Assembly (NCBI RefSeq): GCF_002116905.1
Contig: NZ_CP015118.1
Location: 3,410,001 to 3,474,000 of the forward strand
Source: Piscinibacter gummiphilus
GTDB lineage: Bacteria; Pseudomonadota; Gammaproteobacteria; Burkholderiales; Burkholderiaceae_C
Direction of reading: 5' to 3'
DNA length: 64,000 nucleotides
Notes under the pieces: model-generated
Database searches by the model: none
Told to the model about the DNA's origin: nothing
The model's input: only the letters and a program-made list of their open reading frames with translations
Translations under genes and position numbers: made by a program
Shown here: piece by piece, positions 34,122 to 43,365 of the stretch
Numbering within the stretch: position 1 is the stretch's first letter
Layout: every line of letters starts with the position of its first letter

Positions 34122-35552
34122 CTACGGCTGTCGGGCCGTGGCCCGCGGCGTACCGGCCTGCGACAGGCGCGGCGTGAGGTACTCGGCGAGCCGCACGTTC
34201 TGGCACGTGACCGCGTTGAAGCGGATGTGCGGGTCGTCCTTGGCCCCGCCCGCGAGGAAGTTCGACCCCGGCGCGAGCACGATCTGCTGCCCGTACGCCT
34301 CCTTCACGAGCGCCTGCACGTCCACGCCCTCGGGCACGCGGCCCCAGAGGAAGATGCCGGCGTCGCCGATCGAGTCGAGCTGGATGCCCGCGCCGCGCAG
34401 CGCCTTCACCGCCGCCACGCGGGCCGCGCCCAGGCGCTGCTGCATGCGCTCGGCGTGCTTGCGGAAGCGCCCGGTCGACAGCAACTCGAGCAGCACCAGT
34501 TCGTTGAGCGTGGGCGTGGTCAGCACCGACGAGATCTTCTGGCGCAGCAGCGGTTTGAGCAGCGCCGGCGACGCCGCGATGTGCCCCATGCGCAGCGCGG
34601 GGCTCAGCACCTTGCAGAAGCTCGAGAAGTAGATCACCCCCTCCAGGCCCGACAGCTGCGCGAGGCGCGTTGGCTGGCCCGGCTGGAAGTGCCCGTGCAC
34701 GTCGTCCTCGGCGATCAGCACGCCGTGGTGCTCGGCGATGCGCAGCACCCGGTGCAGGTTGGCCGGCGTGCTGCTCCAGCCCGTGGGGTTGTGCAGCACC
34801 GGCTGGAGGAACGCGAGGCGCGGCTGGTGCGCGACGCACGCGGCTTCCAGCTCCACCAGGTCGACCCCGTCGGCGCGGCGCGTGACCGGCACGGCGCGCA
34901 CGCCCGCCTGGCGCAGCCGCTCGAACAGCAGGAAGTACCCGGGATCCTCGACGATCACGGCATCGCCCGGTTTCAGGAACGTGCGCACGATCAGGTCGAT
35001 CGCGTGGGTGCTGCCGTACGTCGTCATGATGCGGCTGGCATCGACCCCGATGCCCTGGGCGCGCATCGACATCGCGAGCCGCTCGCGCAGCGGGCTCATG
35101 CCCTGCGGCGGGCAGCGCGAGGCCATGCCGAGGCCGCTGTGGCTCAGCGCGCGCTGCACGAGGGCCGTCGGGATGGCGTCCTCGAGCCAGGCCATGGGCA
35201 GCGCGCCGCCACTCGCCTGCAGCACGCCCGGGCGCAGGTCGTTCGCCTGCTGAGCGAGCCAGACGGGCTCGTGGGCCTCGCCCGCTTCGAGCGGCGCCGC
35301 GTCGATCACCGCACCGGCGGACTCGGCCACGAAGTAGCCGGTGGTGCCGCGCGAGAAGACCAGGCCGTCGGCCACCAGGCGGTCGTAGGCCAGCACGACG
35401 GTGTTCGGGCTGACCTGCAGCTGAGTGGCGAGCTGGCGGATCGACGTCAGCTTGACGCCGGGCAGCAGCTGCCGCTCCGAGATCATGGCCCGCAGGCGGA
35501 TGTCGATCTGCTCGGAGAGCGGGACGGTGGAGTCGCGGTCGAGCGGGAACAT
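34122..35552 (-). CDS. MocR/GntR-type PLP-dependent regulator
   Basis: A 476-residue fusion of an N-terminal GntR winged helix (LSEQIDIRLRAMI, SIRQLATQLQVSPNTVVLAY) with an aminotransferase-fold domain. The PLP contact regions are TTYGSTHAIDLIVR, EDPGYFLLF and NPTGWSSTP, and the Schiff-base Lys lies in SSFCKVLSPALRMGH. MocR proteins usually activate a neighbouring gene in PLP, GABA or amino-acid metabolism; no such gene is adjacent, the next one being a small DUF3563 gene 18 bp upstream on the same strand. Confidence 0.93.
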   Translation of the reverse strand: MFPLDRDSTVPLSEQIDIRLRAMISERQLLPGVKLTSIRQLATQLQVSPNTVVLAYDRLVADGLVFSRGTTGYFVAESAGAVIDAAPLEAGEAHEPVWLAQQANDLRPGVLQASGGALPMAWLEDAIPTALVQRALSHSGLGMASRCPPQGMSPLRERLAMSMRAQGIGVDASRIMTTYGSTHAIDLIVRTFLKPGDAVIVEDPGYFLLFERLRQAGVRAVPVTRRADGVDLVELEAACVAHQPRLAFLQPVLHNPTGWSSTPANLHRVLRIAEHHGVLIAEDDVHGHFQPGQPTRLAQLSGLEGVIYFSSFCKVLSPALRMGHIAASPALLKPLLRQKISSVLTTPTLNELVLLELLSTGRFRKHAERMQQRLGAARVAAVKALRGAGIQLDSIGDAGIFLWGRVPEGVDVQALVKEAYGQQIVLAPGSNFLAGGAKDDPHIRFNAVTCQNVRLAEYLTPRLSQAGTPRATARQP

Positions 35553-35570
35553 GGGCCCGATTGTGACGGA

Positions 35571-35786
35571 TCAGCGCATCGGCCAGCGGGGGTCGTGCAA
35601 CCCGTCCCGCTCGAGCGCGTGCAGACGGCGTTCGAGGTCCGCGAGGTCGTCCGCCTCGGCGAGGAAGCGGGCTTCGGCGGTCAGTCCGAGGGTGGCGAAG
35701 AGCCCCGCGAGCCGGTGCAGCGCAGGACGCCACGGGATCGACGGCAACAGGGCGGCGGGAGCGAGGGGGGTCTTGAGCGTGTCCAT
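35571..35786 (-). CDS. DUF3563-like small protein
   Basis: A 71-residue protein ending in ARFLAEADDLADLERRLHALE, the DUF3563 pattern (a helical segment with a D-L-x-x-LERR core). Function is unknown. The ATG used is the first that fits the family length; the frame stays open upstream into the antisense of the stress-protein gene. It may share a transcript with the MocR gene 18 bp downstream. Confidence 0.65.
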   Translation of the reverse strand: MDTLKTPLAPAALLPSIPWRPALHRLAGLFATLGLTAEARFLAEADDLADLERRLHALERDGLHDPRWPMR

Positions 35787-35919
35787 GGTCGTGACGATAG
35801 GCCTGGGACCCTGCCCGAGGAAGGCACAAGCCGACCCGGTACAGCCATGACCTGTATCAGTGCGGGGACCCACACAGCGCGCTATGCTCGTTGACACACC
35901 GTCCACCGAGGGCCGAACG

Positions 35920-36759
35920 ATGAACCTGCGAGGCATCCTGGTGCTGCTGGGCGACGACGCCCCGTCGGCCGCGCGCGAACACCTGGCGTCGCGGCTCGCG
36001 GTGGCCCACCAGGCCCACCTGACCGGCATCGCGCCCACCGGCCGCCCCGACATCGAGGGCACCGCATCGGCCGCCCACGCCATCGAGGTGGCCGACCATG
36101 CGCGCGACGACGCGTGGCAACACGCCGGCCACCTGGCCCGGCGCTTCCGCGAGGCCGCGCGGGCCGAGGGCGTGGTCTCGGTCGACGCCGAGGCCGCCGA
36201 AGGTGCGGCGCTGCCGCTGCTGATGCACCACGCCGCCTGCCACGACCTCGTCGTCGTGAGCCCGCCGCCGGCCGCCAGTCCCGGCTGGCGCAGCGGCGTG
36301 CACTTCGTCGAACAGGTGCTGGCCCACAACCCGCGGCCCACGCTCGTGGTGCCCGGCGCCGGCCGTTTCGAGCAGGCCGGGCGCAACGTCGTGGTCGCCT
36401 GGGACGACAGCCCCGCCGCGGTTCGCGCCACCACCGACGCGCTGCCGGTGCTGCGCCAGGCCGAACGGGTGCTGCTGTGCGTGTGGCGGCGCGCCAGCGA
36501 AGCCGCCGACAACGGCATCGCGATGCGCCTGGCCGAGGTGTGCCGCTGGCTCGAACGGCACGGCGTGACGGCCGACACCCGCGTGACACGCGCGGCCGGC
36601 GCCATCGGCGACACCATGCTGTCCGATGCGGCGAAGCTGGGCGCCGACCTGATCGTGATGGGCACCTACGGCCATTCGCGCTGGATCGAGCGCGTGACCG
36701 GGGGCGTCACGCGCACGGCGCTGCTGCACGCGCCGATGCCGCTGTGGATGTCGCGCTGA
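35920..36759 (+). CDS. Universal stress protein, tandem-domain
   Basis: A 279-residue protein with two UspA-like domains. The second is canonical, ending with LGADLIVMGTYGHSRWIERVTGGVTR, the GxxG(9x)G(S/T)-type ATP-binding pattern. The first is diverged (LLGDDAPSAAREHLASRLA) and lacks the full motif. It is likely cytoplasmic and involved in stress survival. Its stop codon directly abuts that of the convergent second Usp gene (TGATCA). Confidence 0.87.
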   Translation: MNLRGILVLLGDDAPSAAREHLASRLAVAHQAHLTGIAPTGRPDIEGTASAAHAIEVADHARDDAWQHAGHLARRFREAARAEGVVSVDAEAAEGAALPLLMHHAACHDLVVVSPPPAASPGWRSGVHFVEQVLAHNPRPTLVVPGAGRFEQAGRNVVVAWDDSPAAVRATTDALPVLRQAERVLLCVWRRASEAADNGIAMRLAEVCRWLERHGVTADTRVTRAAGAIGDTMLSDAAKLGADLIVMGTYGHSRWIERVTGGVTRTALLHAPMPLWMSR

Positions 36760-37215
36760 TCAGGCGTGCTTCAGAGGGTCTCGCACGAGCAGCACCGGCA
36801 CCGGGCTCTCGCGCAGCACCAGTTCGGCGTCGCTGCCGAGCGTCAGGCGACGCAGGCCCTGTCGGCCGTGCGTCCCCATGACGATCAGGTCCACGCGGCG
36901 GTCGGCCGCTTCCTTGACGATCACGTCGCACACACGCAGGCCAGGCTCGCAACGCACCGCCACCTCCACGGCCACGCCCTTCGCGCGCGCCGCCTCGGAG
37001 GCCTTCGCGACCAGCCGTTCGCCCTGCAGCTGCCAGCTGTCGAGCACGTCCTTCGGCGGCACGGCCATCTCGGCCTCGGCGATCAGCAGGCGGGCGTCGA
37101 CGACGTTGACGACGTACAGCGACGACCCGAGCTTCTCGGCGAGAGCGAGGGCCTCCTCGAGGCCGCGTTGTGCGGTGGAACTGCCATCGATCGGGACCAG
37201 GATGCGGGCGTACAT
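36760..37215 (-). CDS. Universal stress protein UspA family
   Basis: A 151-residue single-domain Usp: ARILVPIDGSSTAQRGLEEA at the start and VDLIVMGTHGRQGLRRLTLG at the end, keeping the nucleotide-binding loop GTHGRxGxxxxxxGS. Length is standard. It is convergent with the tandem Usp gene with no bases between the stops. A role under oxygen, starvation or membrane stress is usual for the family; nothing here narrows it. Confidence 0.93.
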   Translation of the reverse strand: MYARILVPIDGSSTAQRGLEEALALAEKLGSSLYVVNVVDARLLIAEAEMAVPPKDVLDSWQLQGERLVAKASEAARAKGVAVEVAVRCEPGLRVCDVIVKEAADRRVDLIVMGTHGRQGLRRLTLGSDAELVLRESPVPVLLVRDPLKHA

Positions 37216-37427
37216 GGAAGGGCTCCGGAGGTGGATGTCGGCCCCAGCGTACGCGCGGACGGGAGGCCCCATGTTGCGCCCGGTCAAACCGGTGGCCGTG
37301 CAAGCGGTGCGGCAATCCTTGCCGCTCCCGCGCCGTCCACCGTCCGGTTCCCAAGGAACACCGGCATCGGCATGAAGCCTGCTAACGGCGGTCGCATCAG
37401 CAGTACGCGGCCCCGCGCCGGAACGCC

Positions 37428-37847
37428 ATGCACACGTCGACCGCTCCCTCGTCCGCCCCCCTGCCCCTCGGCGCCTCGCGGTACAAGGTGCTCGTCGTCG
37501 ACGACCAGGCCGATGCCGCGGACTCCCTCGGCCTGCTGCTCGCCCAGATGGGATACGACACCTCGATCGCGTACGGCGCCCTCGAGGGTGTGCGCCAGGC
37601 CACCACCTTCTTGCCCGACGTCGTGATGCTCGACGTGCACATGCCCAGCATCGACGGGCTCGACGCCGCGCGGGCCATCCGGTCGTGCCGGCTGTCGTCC
37701 CATCCCGTGCTGGTGGCACTCACCGCCGACACCCGGCCCGGGGCGAAGGAGGCGACGCTGGCCGCCGGCTTCGACTTCCACCTGACCAAGCCGCTGCCCG
37801 CGGGGGACCTCGCCGCCCTCATGCGGGACGTGTTGCCCGCCCCTTGA
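37428..37847 (+). CDS. Single-domain response regulator
   Basis: A 139-residue protein, almost all receiver domain: acidic pair in VLVVDDQADAADSL, phospho-acceptor Asp in VVMLDVHMPSIDG, Thr in LVALTADT and Lys in FHLTKPL. It has no output domain, so it would act by protein contact or as a phosphate sink. A 17-residue Ser/Pro-rich leader precedes the domain. No kinase gene is adjacent. Confidence 0.92.
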   Translation: MHTSTAPSSAPLPLGASRYKVLVVDDQADAADSLGLLLAQMGYDTSIAYGALEGVRQATTFLPDVVMLDVHMPSIDGLDAARAIRSCRLSSHPVLVALTADTRPGAKEATLAAGFDFHLTKPLPAGDLAALMRDVLPAP

Positions 37848-37902
37848 TCCCGGGGTCGCCCCGGCGCCGCGGCATCGAACGGGCGTGCGAAGATGCGCGC
37901 CC

Positions 37903-38967
37903 ATGTTGAAGCGCATTTTTCGCCATCTCGCCAGCGACCGGTCCGCGCCCGCGTCCGGCCCCGACGTCCTGGTCAATGCGTACGCCACCGTCGCCACGCT
38001 CCCGCCCTTCGACTTCCCGCACACGCCCCGCGCCGCCCGCAGCGCGCCCGACGCCGGCCTGACCGATCACCTCCAGGGCTTCTCCGAGTTCGTGATGCGC
38101 GACGGCAGCACGATGACCCAGGCGCGCTACCACCTGCTCAGCCACCTGAAGCGGGTGCGCCACCACACGAGCGTGATGGTCCCCGAGTCGGCACTCGACG
38201 CGTTCGGCACCTGGGCCGCGCGGGCGAACGCGATCATGTTCTTTCCCGATGCCAGCATCCGCGACCCCGCCGGCAACGTCCTGCTGGGCGGAGACGGCTC
38301 GTCCTGCGACTTCGAGGCGCGGGTGCCCCATCCCGCGGATGCCTGGGCGCGCAAGGCCCGGTCGGAAGCGAAGCTCGCCGAACACGGACTGCGGAGCACC
38401 GCGTCGCTTCCGCCGCGCGACGGCGAGTCGGAAGCGCGCCTGCGGCCGGTCGACGAGGTCTGGGCCCGCACCGGCGCGCTGACCATCGTGGGCGTGCGGG
38501 CCGAGTCGATCCGGCGCGGCAACCCCGTGCCCGTCGAGTCCCTGAAGGAGCGGCTGCCCGACGGCTTCGCGCACCTGAGCCCCGCCGAGGAGGTGTTCCT
38601 GCAGACGGCGTCCCCCGACGCGGCCCGGCTCGACCGCTTCGGCGGGCGGCTCGAGGCGGCGCGCACGCTCGCCTGGGCGTTGTCCCTCGACGGCGACCTC
38701 CCGTTCCCCGCCGCGGCGAGCGACGGCTCCGCGGTCGCCCGGCAGGTGATCGGCGCCAGCCCCCGTGGCCTGCGCCCCACCGCCGTGCTGCTGGACGCCC
38801 TCGACTTCCATCACCGCGTGCACTGGGTGGTGAGGCAGGCCCACATCAACGGCCGCAACACCGTGGCCGGCGTCGACGGCGGCGTGGTCGCGGAACGCAC
38901 CCGCGCCTTCAACTGGCTGGTGCAGTTCAAGGACGCGGCCTGGGACGACGTGGACACACCGACCTGA
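37903..38967 (+). CDS. DUF4272 domain-containing protein
   Basis: A 354-residue cytoplasmic protein. The C-terminal half shows the DUF4272 pattern: LSPAEEVFLQT, GRLEAARTLAWALSLDGDLPFP, then VRQAHINGRN and the terminal WDDVDTP. The N-terminal 150 residues are not recognised. Function is unknown. The start MLKRIFRHLAS follows the response regulator by 55 bp; whether they are cotranscribed is unclear. Confidence 0.78.
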   Translation: MLKRIFRHLASDRSAPASGPDVLVNAYATVATLPPFDFPHTPRAARSAPDAGLTDHLQGFSEFVMRDGSTMTQARYHLLSHLKRVRHHTSVMVPESALDAFGTWAARANAIMFFPDASIRDPAGNVLLGGDGSSCDFEARVPHPADAWARKARSEAKLAEHGLRSTASLPPRDGESEARLRPVDEVWARTGALTIVGVRAESIRRGNPVPVESLKERLPDGFAHLSPAEEVFLQTASPDAARLDRFGGRLEAARTLAWALSLDGDLPFPAAASDGSAVARQVIGASPRGLRPTAVLLDALDFHHRVHWVVRQAHINGRNTVAGVDGGVVAERTRAFNWLVQFKDAAWDDVDTPT

Positions 38968-38992
38968 CACCGCGAGCACGGCGCCCCGGCGG

Positions 38993-39997
38993 TCAGGACA
39001 TCGTCACGACGACCTTGCCGAAGGCGCCTTCGCGCACCGTCTCCAGCGCCTGCGGCACCTGCTCGAACGGGAACGTCGCGTCCACCACCGGCTCGAACGG
39101 CCGGGCCTCGACCGCCCGCACCAGTTCCTCGAGGCTGCGACGGTGGCCCACGCCGACGCCCTGCACCGTCGCCCGGTTGATGATCGTCGGGTAGAACGGC
39201 AGGCGCAGGTCGGTGCCGGCCAGCATGCCGATGGCGGCCACGCGGCCGCCGGGGGCCAGCAGTTCCACCGAAGCACCGAAGCTGTCGCCGCCAGCGGTGT
39301 CCAGCACGTGGTCGACGCCGCGGCCTTCCGTCCAGCCACGCACCCGGGCCGGCCAGTCGGCCTCGCTGCGCAGCACCGCGTGCGATGCGCCGAGGGCGAG
39401 CACGCGGTCGCGCTTGGCGGCCGACGACGTGACGACCACGGCGCGGGCGCCATGCATGGCCGCGAGCTGCAGCCCGAACAGCGCAACCCCGCCCGTCCCT
39501 TGGATCAGCACCGTCTGCCCGGCGCGCAACGCGCCGTTCTCGACGAGGGCGGTCCATGCGGTGAGCCCCGCACACGGCAGCAGGCTGGCCTGCGCCGCGG
39601 TCCAGGTTCGGGGTGCGGAGACGAGGTCGTGTTCGCCGAGGACGGCGTGGGTCGCGAGCACCCCGGGCCCGGGTGCGCCGGCCGGCACCGAATGCGCGGG
39701 CCGCGCACCGTCCCACCAGTCGCTCCAGAAGGTGTTGATCACGACGTCGCCCGGACGCCAGCGCGTGACCCCGGCGCCGGCCGCCACGACCTCGCCGCAA
39801 CCGTCGGAGCCGGGCGTGAACGGCAGGCCCAGCGGCATGCCCATGCCGTCGCCCACGATCAGCAGGTCGCGGTAGTTGAGGGAGGCGGCGCGGAGCTTCA
39901 CGAGCACCTGGCCGGGGCCGGGTTCGGGCACGGTCCCTCGTGTCCGTTCGAGACCGTCGAGCCCGTAGCGGGTCACCTGCCAGCGTTGCATGTCCAT
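38993..39997 (-). CDS. Zinc-free MDR-family NAD(P)H oxidoreductase
   Basis: A 334-residue medium-chain dehydrogenase/quinone reductase. The GroES-like domain has LNYRDLLIVGDGMG and FTPGSDGCGEV; the nucleotide motif is GTGGVALFGLQLA. The Cys/His ligands of zinc ADHs are absent, which puts it with the zinc-independent branch. It is divergent from a LysR gene across 101 bp, so LysR control is likely. The start could also be the Met two codons later. Confidence 0.88.
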   Translation of the reverse strand: MDMQRWQVTRYGLDGLERTRGTVPEPGPGQVLVKLRAASLNYRDLLIVGDGMGMPLGLPFTPGSDGCGEVVAAGAGVTRWRPGDVVINTFWSDWWDGARPAHSVPAGAPGPGVLATHAVLGEHDLVSAPRTWTAAQASLLPCAGLTAWTALVENGALRAGQTVLIQGTGGVALFGLQLAAMHGARAVVVTSSAAKRDRVLALGASHAVLRSEADWPARVRGWTEGRGVDHVLDTAGGDSFGASVELLAPGGRVAAIGMLAGTDLRLPFYPTIINRATVQGVGVGHRRSLEELVRAVEARPFEPVVDATFPFEQVPQALETVREGAFGKVVVTMS

Positions 39998-40098
39998 GTC
40001 CTGCGTCCTCGGTTCGTTGGAAGAGGCCGCAGGTTATTGCTTCCCATCAGGATGCAGTGCTGTAATCCCGGCACCGCCGTGTAGAAGGAAGTTCGCCA

Positions 40099-41010
40099 AT
40101 GAGTTCGTTGCCCTTTGCCCTGCTGGAGGTGTTCGTGGCCGCTGTCGAGACCGGCAGCTTCGCGGCCGCCGCGCGCCGGTTGCACCGCACGCGCTCGGCC
40201 GTCGGCAAGGGCATCGCGCGGCTCGAGGCGCAGCTGGGCGTGCGGCTGTTCGTGCGGGACACGCGCCACTCCACGCTCACCGAACCGGGTCGCGTGTTCT
40301 ACGACCATGCGCTGCGCGCATCGGCCGAGCTGCTGTCGGCCATGGCCGCGGTGGAGAGCAGCCGCGACGAGCCCCGCGGCCGCGTGCGCGTGACGATGCC
40401 GGTGGCCGTGGGCCGGCACTGCGTGGCGCCGCTGCTGATGGCGCTCGGGCGCCAGCATCCGGCCCTCGAACTCGACCTCTCCTTCACCGACCGCGTGGTC
40501 GACGTGATCCACGAAGGCGTGGACCTCGCGCTGCGCGTGGGCCCGCTGCGCGATTCGCACGACCTCGTGGCCCGCCGGCTCGGGCTGCACCGCATGGTGG
40601 TGTGCGCGTCCCCTGGCTACCTGCAGTCGGCCGGCACGCCGTCGGGGCCGGACGACCTGCCGTCCCACCGCTGCCTCGTCTACGCCCGCAACGGCCGCTT
40701 CAAGCACTGGCAGTTCCATGACGCGGAGGGGCGGCTGGTCGACATGGACGTGACGCACCGGTGGCGCTTCGACGACCTCGAGGCCTTGCGCGACGCGGCG
40801 CTCGCCGGCGACGGCCTCGCGCGCCTGCCCACGTGGCTCGTGGCCCACGACGTGAGCCGCGGCGCGCTGGTGGTGCCCTTCGACGAACCGCGTCCCCTCA
40901 CCTACGAGATGCACGCCGTGTGGCCGCGCATGCAGGCCCTGCCCCTCAAGATCCGTGTCGTGGTGGATGCGCTGGTGACGCAGTTGCCGCCGCTGCTGGA
41001 GCCCGCCTGA
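40099..41010 (+). CDS. LysR-family transcriptional regulator
   Basis: A 303-residue LysR protein: winged helix FVAAVETGSFAAAARRLHRTRSAVGKGIARLEAQLG shown here in part (about residues 10-45), then an effector domain beginning PRGRVRVTMPVAVGRH. It is divergent from the MDR oxidoreductase and probably controls it. Its last 65 bp overlap, on opposite strands, the 3' end of the MFS gene, so the two genes share coding DNA tail to tail. Confidence 0.93.
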   Translation: MSSLPFALLEVFVAAVETGSFAAAARRLHRTRSAVGKGIARLEAQLGVRLFVRDTRHSTLTEPGRVFYDHALRASAELLSAMAAVESSRDEPRGRVRVTMPVAVGRHCVAPLLMALGRQHPALELDLSFTDRVVDVIHEGVDLALRVGPLRDSHDLVARRLGLHRMVVCASPGYLQSAGTPSGPDDLPSHRCLVYARNGRFKHWQFHDAEGRLVDMDVTHRWRFDDLEALRDAALAGDGLARLPTWLVAHDVSRGALVVPFDEPRPLTYEMHAVWPRMQALPLKIRVVVDALVTQLPPLLEPA

Positions 41011-42181
41011 AGTCGAGCGCCACCGCGGCCGCCAGCGCCACGGCGCTGATCGCGAACAGCGCCTGGTGGTGACCCCCGGTCAGCGCGTAGACCGTTGAAT
41101 AGGCATAGCCGCTCACGGCCTGGGTCAGCGCGAAGAACACGGTCGCGCGGGACCACATCGCCTGGCGCGTGTGGGTGTCGTGCACCAGTTCGTCGAGGCG
41201 GCCCAGCGCCAGGGCCGGGATGCCTGGCGGGAACGAACCGATCAGCACCGCCAGCGCGAGCAGTGCGCCGGGCATGCTGACCGCCGAGAACGCGAGCACG
41301 GCGAGCGCCTGCAGGCCCAGCGTGTACCGCACGGCACGTCGCGCGCCGAAGCGGTCCGCGGCCAGGCCGTACAGCAGCGGCCCCACCATCGCCCCCGCGC
41401 CGTACGCGACCCAGCCGGCGGCGCCCCATGCGTAGCCGAGCGACAGGCCCCGGCTCAGGTAGTCGACGAGGAACATCATCTCGGGCACGAGCCCTGCCGC
41501 CATCAGCGCGTACTGCCACAGCAGGATGCGAAGCGCTGCCGGCGTGCGGGTGCGCTTCAGCGTGGCGAGCGCCTGCGGCCGGTCGTGGGGATCGGCGGGC
41601 GGCCACGCGAACCAGGCGAGCAGCGTCAACACGAGCGACACGGCACCCAGCGTCAGCCAGGTCGTTCGCAGGCTCTGCGCGAGCATCAACGGCACCAGCG
41701 TGCCCGACAGCACCACGCCCAGGCCCACGCCGACGAACACGGCGCCGCTCGCGAACCCGCGCCGTTCTGCCGGCACGTGGTTCAGCACCACCCCCGTCAC
41801 CAGCACCATGATCGCGCCGCCGGCCACGCCCGAACCCAGCCGCCACACGAAGAACCACACTTCCGACAGCGGGAACGCGCAGGCGAAGAAGGCCACCGAG
41901 GTCAGCGCCATCATCTGCCGCAGCACCGTGACCGGCGACGTGAAGCGGGCCATCGCCCGCCCCGACAGCGCACCGACGAGGTAGCCCGCGAGGTTCGCGG
42001 CGCCGAGCAGCGCGACCCGCCCGGCGGGGAACCAGTGTTCCTGCACCATGGGTGGAATCAGCGGCGTGTAGGCGAAGCGGGCGAGGCCGATGCCCACGAC
42101 GCTCGCGGCGAGGCCCGCGAAGATCGCGAGGAAGGCGGTGCGCTGGTTCGGCGCGAGCGCCGTGAACGAGGCCGTGTTCAT
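40946..42181 (-). CDS. YbfB/YjiJ-family MFS transporter
   Basis: A 411-residue permease with about 12 membrane segments. It matches the YbfB/YjiJ group: GLARFAYTPLIPPM in the first helix, GAANLAGYLVGALSGR in the second, and the cytoplasmic loop AADRFGARRAVRY. The ATG at 42181 is supported by AAGGAA upstream; 15 codons of open frame before it are ignored. It overlaps the convergent LysR gene by 65 bp. The substrate is unknown. Confidence 0.9.
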   Translation of the reverse strand: MNTASFTALAPNQRTAFLAIFAGLAASVVGIGLARFAYTPLIPPMVQEHWFPAGRVALLGAANLAGYLVGALSGRAMARFTSPVTVLRQMMALTSVAFFACAFPLSEVWFFVWRLGSGVAGGAIMVLVTGVVLNHVPAERRGFASGAVFVGVGLGVVLSGTLVPLMLAQSLRTTWLTLGAVSLVLTLLAWFAWPPADPHDRPQALATLKRTRTPAALRILLWQYALMAAGLVPEMMFLVDYLSRGLSLGYAWGAAGWVAYGAGAMVGPLLYGLAADRFGARRAVRYTLGLQALAVLAFSAVSMPGALLALAVLIGSFPPGIPALALGRLDELVHDTHTRQAMWSRATVFFALTQAVSGYAYSTVYALTGGHHQALFAISAVALAAAVALDFRRAPAAAATASPAHPPRHGS

Positions 42182-42251
42182 GTCGATTCCTTGAGGGATC
42201 GGCGGACCCGTTGCCGCCATCGGCAATCCTAGGGTTAACCCGTTGATTTTT

Positions 42252-42292
42252 TTGATGCATCATCTCTGCAAAGCCATGCAGATTTGCATCAA
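42252..42292. promoter_or_regulatory. Nested inverted repeats at a LysR gene start
   Basis: TTGATGCA (42252-42259) pairs with TGCATCAA (42285-42292), and inside them TCTGCA (42265-42270) pairs with TGCAGA (42277-42282). The array lies between the divergent MFS gene and the LysR gene and ends 6 bp before the LysR ATG, covering its ribosome site. A LysR operator that regulates both genes is inferred. Confidence 0.55.
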
Positions 42293-42298
42293 CCTCCA

Positions 42299-43171
42299 AT
42301 GAACTGGGACGACGCCCGACTGTTCCTCGCGCTCGGCCGCGAGACCACGCTGCGCGGGGCCGCGCGTGTGCTGGGCGTGGACCAGGCGACGGTCGGCCGC
42401 CGCATCGCGGCGATGGAGAAGGCGCTGGGCACGAAGCTGTTCCTGCGCGCGTCCGACGGCTACGTGCTCACCGCCGCCGGCGAGGTCGCCTTCGGCGCCG
42501 CCTCGCGCATGGAGACCGCGGCGCTCGAACTGCAAAGCAAGCTCGAAGGCCAGGACGACGCCCTGTCCGGCGTCGTGAAAGTCACGAGCACCGACTCCAT
42601 CGCCATCGACGTGCTGATCCCCGCGATGGCCACGCTGCGCGAGCGGCATCCGACCATCCGGGTGGACCTCGAGGTCACGACACAGGTGCTGAACCTGTCG
42701 CGACGCCAGGCGGACCTCGCCATCCGCAACCAGAAGCCCGAGAACCCCGACCTCTTCGTGCGGCGCCTGGCCTCGTGGCCTGTCGGGCTGTTCGCCAGCG
42801 AGGACTACCTCGCGCGGCGCGGGGAGCCGGTGCCCGGCACCGAGTTCGCGGGGCACGACGTGGTGGGCTTCCGCCCGCACATCGAAAAAGGCGGCTGGTT
42901 CACACTGGTGGACGAACCCTCGCGCCAGGGCACCGTCGCCGCGGCCCTCAATGCGGGGCTGCTGATCCGCCACGCCGTCGCCGCCGGCCTCGGGCTCGCC
43001 GAGATGCCGCTCGTGCACGGCATTCGCGACGGGCTCGTGCGCGTGTGGCCCGAGCGCGTGCGCAAGGCCAGGTACGACGTGTGGCTGGTGATGCACCCGG
43101 ACCTGCGCAACACGGCGCGGGTGCGGGCGGTGGCGGACTTCTTCGCGCGGGCGCTGAAGGACGAGGGCTGA
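42299..43171 (+). CDS. LysR-family transcriptional regulator
   Basis: A 290-residue LysR protein: helix-turn-helix GRETTLRGAARVLGVDQATV with the unusual NWDDARLFLALG start shared by a subgroup of LysR regulators, then an effector domain from GVVKVTSTDSIAID. The ATG fits that subgroup; a TTG five codons earlier is also in frame. It is divergent from the MFS transporter and probably controls its expression and its own. Confidence 0.93.
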   Translation: MNWDDARLFLALGRETTLRGAARVLGVDQATVGRRIAAMEKALGTKLFLRASDGYVLTAAGEVAFGAASRMETAALELQSKLEGQDDALSGVVKVTSTDSIAIDVLIPAMATLRERHPTIRVDLEVTTQVLNLSRRQADLAIRNQKPENPDLFVRRLASWPVGLFASEDYLARRGEPVPGTEFAGHDVVGFRPHIEKGGWFTLVDEPSRQGTVAAALNAGLLIRHAVAAGLGLAEMPLVHGIRDGLVRVWPERVRKARYDVWLVMHPDLRNTARVRAVADFFARALKDEG

Positions 43172-43175
43172 GCCG

Positions 43176-43317
43176 CTACGCCTTGCGCCGCCGTGCCGGT
43201 GCCTGCTGCCGCACCCGTTCGGCCTCCTCGGATCGGGCTCGGGCTGACCACCACACCCGCGACGAGCATGACCACCGCCCCGGTTCCCGCGAACCGGGCC
43301 GGCATGGCCTCGGGCAT
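43176..43317 (-). pseudogene. Possible 3' remnant of a membrane-protein gene
   Basis: Between the LysR gene and the ABC-2 cluster, the minus strand first reads a hydrophobic helix (RFAGTGAVVMLVAGVVV). After a single shift of frame it reads a charged tail, ARARSEEAERVRQQAPARR, ending in a stop at 43176. Helix plus tail together look like the C-terminus of a transporter whose body is missing and whose frame is broken. No start region or family is visible, so it may be chance. Confidence 0.28.
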
Positions 43318-43365
43318 GGACGTCGGCGCGCGGCTGACTCACGGCCGCGTTCAGCCTCGCGGTGC

